This document shows positions 58,901 to 64,000 of a stretch of 64,000 nucleotides of DNA, piece after piece. The stretch is from Microvelia longipes (Eukaryota > Arthropoda > Insecta > Hemiptera > Veliidae). The number at the start of each line of letters is the position of its first letter. The stretch's first letter is position 1. Both the position numbers and the translations under genes were made by a program. The notes under the pieces were generated by a model, which ran no database searches, had not been told where the DNA came from, and saw nothing but the letters and a program-made list of their open reading frames with translations. The stretch lies in the NCBI GenBank assembly GCA_018340805.1, contig JACMZG010001863.1:58355536-58419535 (forward strand). The letters run 5' to 3'.

Positions 58901-61900
58901 AACCAGAAGGCAGAAACATAATATATTTAATATAAACTATTATTGAGGGTCCTAAATTTTGCCTAAACCTAGATTAATTCTAGGCCAGGGATCTTATACG
59001 AGTACCTGACATCGCAGAGGCTCGGAACCATTGGCTTAACGTCCCTCTCGAAGGACGGCACGTGAAAGGATTTCCATCCTCGCATGAAAATCCTAGAGGT
59101 GCCCACTGTATGGGTGGCAGGCGAACCATTACACTCCCCCCCCCCCCCCCAAAGAGTAGAGATAAATAGTTTTATTACAAGCCAGCACCCATCCACGTAA
59201 TGACTTCGCTAGATGCTGCTTTACACTTGCGACCCCATTCTTATTATCATATATCATTATACGTATAGATACGTACATCCTAAATTCAAATCATATTTAA
59301 TGAATACATTAGTATTAAATTTATAACAGTTTTAATCTAAAAAATCGGGTTCGGGGTACCTCGAAACTATTCCTTATCACATAGGATTCACTTCACTCAT
59401 CGTCCCTATTTCGGACTCGCTTCGCGTGTCCTCAGAATATACAATTCGCCGAATTTATACTACAATAGGTCTTTGGATTCGCTTCGCTCGTCCTCGGATA
59501 GTAAATACATCCGTTTTATTCTCAGTGGTTACCGATACAGCTATGACCACGCTCAATGCTGCTTAACTTTTATTTTCTAACAAAAACCATTGATAGACTT
59601 GTCGTATTAAAACTATAAAGGTATACTCCTATACTAAATTTCAGCTCGATTGGATTGTTTTCATTTTTTTTAAAACGTACAAAAATAATACAAGATTATT
59701 TTATACAAAATTGAGCTAATGCAGATGATAAGATGAAAGTTTGCACATATATGTTAGTCTTATACATATATTAGTCTAGTTAGTCTTAGTTTGTTAGTCT
59801 TATTTATGCGAGCTAAATCTCAATCCAATCAACTCATTGCTCCACGTTTTACGACTTATCGAAATTTTTGCTGTGTCATTATTTCGGGTTTATGACGTCA
59901 TAAAAAAAAATTCTGAATATTCTTGACTGATTTTTGTACGAATTTTAAGGTCTCTAGCATAGAGAAACTAGGAGCTACGATGATAACAGACACACACGCA
60001 CACATAGACAGAAAACTTTGTGAAAACAATCAGGAGCTCTTAAAACAGCTAAAACGGATAATTGCAGTGACATCACGTTTTGAGATTTTGTAAATCACAA
60101 TATTTTTTCCATATGCCTACGGCATGAATGAGGAAAAGTGCACATGTCATTCCATAAATTGAATATATTTTTATAATGAAATAAACATGAATAAATAAGT
60201 TTTTTTGAGGTAGTACGTAATTAAGCACTTTATTGGACCGTTTTTAGGATGAGAAGCCAATCATTATTGTTATAGGAGGTTATTAGTACTTTTCACCTCC
60301 GAGGACAATAATAAATGTAAAACTCCTAGGACGTAAAGTAATTCATATGTTGCCGCCATTACTGGTAATGTAGCGTGTAAAAAACAATCTGTGTTAACCT
60401 TCGTGAGCTTTATTTAAAAACGTTCATTTTGTTTCTGTTTTTGTTCGTAGACTAATTTTTTTTTCGTTTTTAAAAGGTGTTCTAATTGACAATTTTTGTG
60501 TGTTTATTTGTAAAGCTTTTACATTTTTGAGTAGAAGTGTGAAGCTATGGATGAATTTAATGACGGCGATAATATGGAGTTAATAATAATAGGACGTTTT
60601 TTTTTCAATTAAGTATATAGCGCAGTTTAATAAGTGCTTTTTTTGATTTTTTTTAATGAGTGCTTTATTTAATGAGTGCTACCTCAAAAAGAAATAGTGT
60701 ATGCCATCCGGCTGAGAATGTCTTTATGTCTTGGCAATTTTTCCCGACTCGCTTCGCTCGTCGGTAAATCTAATTGCCGTGACATAAAGACACACTTCTC
60801 AGCCTTATGGCATAAATAACTATTTTTTTGTATTTTACTCGGGTGCATGCGAGCCAAATTATGAATCAGTTCTATAATTTTCCCTACTTTTTTTTCAAAA
60901 TACATTTTGGTGATGTCACACAAAATATTTTCGGATAACACAACTAGCCATAAAGATTGATTTTAGTATCAAGTTTCATTTCTGTAACATCGACACACTG
61001 AGAGGTACGTTACGACACACACATACAACTACAGACAAGCAACATTTAAAAACCGCTAACGTTGTCTTTGAAACATCAATATTTAGGTCCAGTTTTTCTT
61101 TCCGAAATAGTTATTTATGCAACAAGGGATGAAAGTAAGTTTTACAGCTCAGTTAAAGTTTCGTCCTAAGGCAGCGCCGAAGGCGAAAACTTCATTGGCT
61201 CACGAGGCCGGTAGGCCGAGGGAGATAAACTAGTTAGCTCCCGAGGCTTGCCGAGGGAGTTAACTAACATTTTGGCTCCCGAGGCTTGACAAGGGAGATA
61301 ATACGAGAGCTGAAAACTTTCATCCCTTGTTGCATATTAAATATTATCTACGACTAGAGAACTGATACTAACAACTATTAATATATTCTTCAGCTCCTTA
61401 ATTGTTATTGTGTTGGTTTAGTTTATTCTTACCATGTCAATTACTCTGATGAAGAGAGAATAAAGCCACTATCTTCACATTATTTTATTGTAAGCTGTCA
61501 ATAGAATAATGTGTAATACTATATTTGTAATTTAAACATTAGCGTGTGTATATTGTATATTCTACCCGTAGTACCAACATAACACCGAAAAATCCTAAAA
61601 ATTTCCTTAAAATTCTTAAAAATTATACTAAAAAATTCTGTCAAGTTGGCAACACTTTCACTTTACCTCCCTAGGAAGTAAAAGTACATTTACAGTGTGA
61701 GATAACAAGACTGTAAGTAGAACTTACAATACAAGGAGTAGATAAAGTTAGTTTATTCATTAATCCCGATCTGTTTATATTAAACATAAACAATCAGGGG
61801 TTAGATAACCGGCCTGAAACAGTAGCGTTAAGTGACCCCGGTGAATAAAAACTGAATCCAGGGACACACACGGGTCACTCTATGTTTGTGGCCCTGATGC

Positions 61901-62501
61901 TATTCAAATCTTAGTAAGTCAAAATTCCTTTACTCAATAGGTTTACTAAGATCCTCTTAAAGTCAAAGTCATTTTTTAAACATAGTCATTCTTTAAATCT
62001 TATTTAAACGCAATCAGTAGCCCATATATATAAAGTTAGTTATGAGTTCTGATAGTTATTACAGCAATCAGTTTGTTACTCAGCTTGTAAAATGTTGTCC
62101 AATTATGATATAGTTATTCATTACACCTAACATAATACAAGCATTATCTCTGTACATGATTGCCCTCTCGCGGGCAAACCGTGTCCCCCAAACCAATCAA
62201 GCGGTCACAGCGTGACACCACTATATAGTAAAATAATCATTTTCTTTACTAGTTGATGATGACGTCATAAATAAGTTCTTTGCCAATTTTGCCACACTTG
62301 ACTGCGGCTTTGACAAAACTACTTTGAGACCCTCTCGTTTCGTAGGCCTGCTTATCTCGATATGGTTCATGGAAACCTCAGAAGTACAAAAGGTAGGGGT
62401 CCCTTCTTTTATACTACCTTCTCAAACTCTAGGAATACTGATTCCCACACTTAATAGAGGTCATTAACATAGACGTTTACGTGTAAACAATAATTTATGT
62501 G

Positions 62502-62579
<78 letters not shown>

Positions 62580-64000
62580 ACATTTTGGCATATCGTTTTG
62601 ATATCAAAAAGCCAAACAAAAAACAACCTCATAAGCGTAATTTTTATAAAAAGAAATCACTAAAACATGGAAATAATAATATAAGCATGTATTTAAAAGG
62701 AGAACATTGTATCAGCCGGAGGCAGTGTGCTCTCCTTAGTTACAAATCTATTTTTTTTTCTCTGCATTTTTTTTTTTAAAAAAATAGAATTTTAGGAGAA
62801 TAAAAATATTATTATTAAAATTTGAATCCTTATCCACACACACACAATCCATGAATTTTAGTGGATCATAAAAGTTAAGCAGCATTGAGCGCGGTCAATA
62901 CTATATGGGTGACCGCTGAGAATGAATGGGATGTATTTGCTATCTGAGGACGAGCGAAGCGGGTCCGATGACGGATTGCAGTATAAATTCAACTAACAGT
63001 GTATTCTGAGGTCGAGCGTAGCGAAACAATGTAATGAGGAAACGTTCCGAGGTACCCTGTTCTCGATATATTAAATATTTTAAATATTAATTGGATTTAA
63101 TAGTTATTTATGCAACAAGGGATGAAAGTAAGTTTTACAGCTCAAGTTAAAGTTTCGTCCTAAAGCAGCGCCGAAGGAGAAAACTTTATTAGCTCACGAG
63201 GCCGGTATGCCGAGGGAGATCAACTAGTTAGCTCCCGAGGCTTGCCGAGGGAGTTAACTAACATTTTGGCTCCCGAGGCTTGACGAGGGAGATAATACGA
63301 GAGCTGAAAACTTTCATCCCTTGTTGCATATTAAATTTTATCTACGACTAGAGAACTAATACTAACAACTAATAATATATTCTTCAGCTCCTTAATTGTT
63401 ATTGTGTTAGTTTAGTTTATTCTTACCATGTCAATTACTCTGATGAAGAGAGAATAAAGCCACTATCTTCACATTATTTTATTGTAAGCTGTCAATAGAA
63501 TAATGTTAATACTATATTTGTAATTTAAACATTAGCGTGTGTATATTGTATATTCTACCCGTAGTACCAACATAACACCGAAAAATCCTAAAAATTATAC
63601 TAAAAAATTCTGTCAAGTTGGCAACACTTTCACTTTTCCTCCCTAGGGAGTAAAAGTACATTTACAGTGTGAGATAACAAGACTGTATGTAGAACTTACA
63701 ATACAAGGAGTAGATAAAAAAAATAATTGATGCACAACAAAATATTGATTATTTTGCACAACAAAATAATTGATGCAAAATCGGTTAACCAGCTGATTAA
63801 AATACATAACAGAAATATAACTATGTTAATTATAATAATTTTACCTTGAATTTTACTGGGATCAGATTTTTCCCATTCCTTATCTGACATGTGCGGTATG
63901 GCCGGATTGCATGAGAGACAAACTTTAGGATGTTCCTTGCCCGGGCAGTGAGAGGAGTCACACCCGGTTCTTTTTTCTCGAAATAACTTACATCCGTTTC
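52979..64000 (-). CDS. Giant Cys-rich repeat protein (gene 2), partial, frameshifted
   Basis: The edge exon (64000-63845, open at the window end) encodes GCKLFREKRTGCDSSHC, KVCLSCNPAIPHM and ends SDPSKIQ G|GTAAAA in phase 1. The next exon starts after TATTATTTTAG at 58421 with AT GAG, so the join gives Asp and DEEVVDEGW... It runs to the stop at 52979, about 1800 codons. In order it carries: KKHVYGRAP (58134-58108), a KPG heptad array, a Ser/Thr-rich block with AKRCC, five KRCC modules of CTTACTTPC octads, blocks starting YKRCG, a Cys-Pro array, VKRCGC and KRFVF blocks, a second CTTxC run and a mixed Cys-rich tail. The frame changes at least twice within the module array (about 56300-55520). 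The protein is probably secreted; the leader is off the window. Family unknown. Confidence 0.6.
53865..54115 (-). repeat. Second CTTxC array of gene 2
   Basis: About 25 tetrads of the form CTTA, CTTP, CSTP or CTTV encode a cysteine every fourth residue. They are in frame with both flanks, unlike the main array. Confidence 0.85.
54530..54725 (-). repeat. Coding CCPPPPPP array
   Basis: Units of 24 bp encoding PPPPPPCC alternate with CCAPCCPPCPPP-type spacers. It resembles Cys-Pro-rich extracellular structural proteins; the function is inferred only from composition. Confidence 0.85.
54980..56640 (-). repeat. Tandem KRCC / CTTACTTPC module array
   Basis: Five modules start with a conserved block NLFLNSSDxxIL(I)(K/R)KRCC, whose KRCC codons lie near 56440, 56110, 55775, 55480 and 55225. 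Each continues into a run of CTTACTTPC octads and ends TPCSVPCW. Module spacing is about 250-335 bp. The octads change reading frame at several places, including one short compensated shift (LHNCMYHSLHCHVPP at about 55405-55365) and net shifts between 56300 and 55520. Confidence 0.85.
57640..58025 (-). repeat. Coding heptad array TGTKPGD
   Basis: About 18 heptads of the form [TAD]G[TS]KP[GC][DG] occur. A three-heptad higher-order unit (TGTKPCD, DGTKPGG, AGTKPGD) recurs. It is in frame with the N-terminal part of gene 2. Confidence 0.85.
58690..59150 (-). mobile_element. tRNA-derived SINE, copy 2 (truncated head)
   Basis: It shares the body of 28290-28800 (AAGGCAGAAAC, AATTTAGGACCCTCA, CTCTAGGATTTTCAT). 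The A-box end is lost into a run of about 15 C at 59137-59151. A fragment of the 5S-SINE body lies just before it (58590-58665), and a 5S-like head fragment follows at 59170-59235. Confidence 0.78.
59342..59580 (-). mobile_element. 5S-rRNA-derived SINE, copy 3
   Basis: On the minus strand: GTTAAGCAGCATTGAGCGTGG, a decayed GGTAACCACTGAGAAT, GAGGACGAGCGAAGCGAATC (present twice), ending GAGGTACCCCGAACCCGAT. Confidence 0.8.
60201..60690. mobile_element. TIR element GAGGTAG..., possible deleted transposon
   Basis: The ends TTTTTTGAGGTAGTACGTAA and TGAGTGCTACCTCAAAAA are inverted copies, with AAGCACTTTAT words repeated inside both termini. An ATG at 60547 opens MDEFNDGDNMELII, the look of an acidic transposase start, but the frame ends in the TIR. 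It may be an internally deleted DNA transposon. Confidence 0.55.
60700..60814. repeat. 115-bp hairpin with CGACTCGCTTCGCTCGTCGG centre
   Basis: ATGCCATCCGGCTGAGAATG pairs with the right end (CTTCTCAGCCTTATGGCAT), then GTCTTTATGTC with GACATAAAGAC. Its right end, GGCATAAATAACTATTT, resembles the end of repeat R2, so it may be a small relative. Confidence 0.8.
61107..61744. repeat. Composite repeat R2, copy 2
   Basis: It is nearly identical to 45175-45813 across both the foldback half and the TATCTAC...GTAGATA half. No clear target duplication was seen. Confidence 0.88.
62500..62577. repeat. (TA)n microsatellite
   Basis: Uninterrupted TA dinucleotides. Confidence 0.95.
62862..63066 (+). mobile_element. 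5S-rRNA-derived SINE, copy 4 (best preserved)
   Basis: The head AAGTTAAGCAGCATTGAGCG, CGGTCAATACTATATGGGTG and ACCGCTGAGAATG aligns by eye with the 3' half of arthropod 5S rRNA, which holds the internal polymerase III promoter. The body GAGGACGAGCGAAGCGGGTC and the tail CCGAGGTACCCTGTTCTCGA follow. Confidence 0.85.
63099..63716. repeat. Composite repeat R2, copy 3
   Basis: This third near-identical copy of R2 lies 1.4 kb from copy 2 in the same orientation. A small deletion is visible near 63595 relative to the other copies. Confidence 0.88.

Larger units (their letters stand above)
58424..63840. other. Intron of gene 2, filled with mobile elements
   Basis: The 5.4-kb intron between the edge exon and the giant exon contains a tRNA-SINE, two 5S-SINEs, a TIR element, a hairpin, two R2 copies and a TA tract. 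No further exon was recognised. Confidence 0.55.

Overview
This is eukaryotic nuclear DNA from an animal, most likely an arthropod and probably an insect. The evidence is spliced exons with GT/AG borders, a strongly AT-rich background full of (TA)n and (AC)n microsatellites, a single-domain IGFBP-type gene, copia, Penelope-like and LINE relics, hAT-like and TA-flanked MITEs, and SINEs whose heads resemble arthropod 5S rRNA or tRNA. Nothing looks bacterial or viral. I cannot name the species.

Positions 1-46400 are almost gene-free. They hold a mosaic of repeats: foldback MITEs with TA duplications (353-638, 19153-19650, 34615-35102, 40181-40606), two copies of an hAT-like MITE with 8-bp duplications (7433-7975, 25461-26094), a Penelope-like retroelement with inverted terminal repeats and predicted hammerhead ribozymes (11624-13863), a short decayed copia element nested inside another repeat (16996-18581), LINE fragments (26.1-26.5 kb, 27.85-28.05 kb), 5S- and tRNA-derived SINEs, and many minisatellites. 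Two separate minisatellites have 25-bp units.

From 46.4 kb the window becomes genic. A plus-strand exon (46427-46723) encodes a signal peptide plus a complete 12-cysteine IGFBP N-terminal domain. From 50.1 kb to the right edge the minus strand carries what I read as two tandem genes for secreted, low-complexity, cysteine-rich proteins. Gene 1 (52638-50108) has a signal-peptide exon, a phase-1 intron, a large exon of Gly/Ser/Pro/Cys repeats, another phase-1 intron and a short tail exon. Gene 2 (from beyond 64000 down to 52979) has a Cys-rich exon at the right edge, a 5.4-kb intron full of repeats, and one exon of about 5.4 kb. That exon encodes a KPG heptad array, tandem KRCC modules made of CTTACTTPC octads, a Pro-Cys array and further Cys-rich blocks. 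Both genes carry the motif KKHVYGRAP about 100 residues into the large exon. An inverted, near-identical copy of this motif lies in intron 1 of gene 1.

The shared motif, phase-1 introns and tandem same-strand layout suggest a fast-evolving family of secreted structural proteins (silk, cement, sheath or cuticle-like). I do not recognise a named family. The CTTACTTPC array is broken by net frameshifts in this assembly. All gene models here are inferred from sequence alone.
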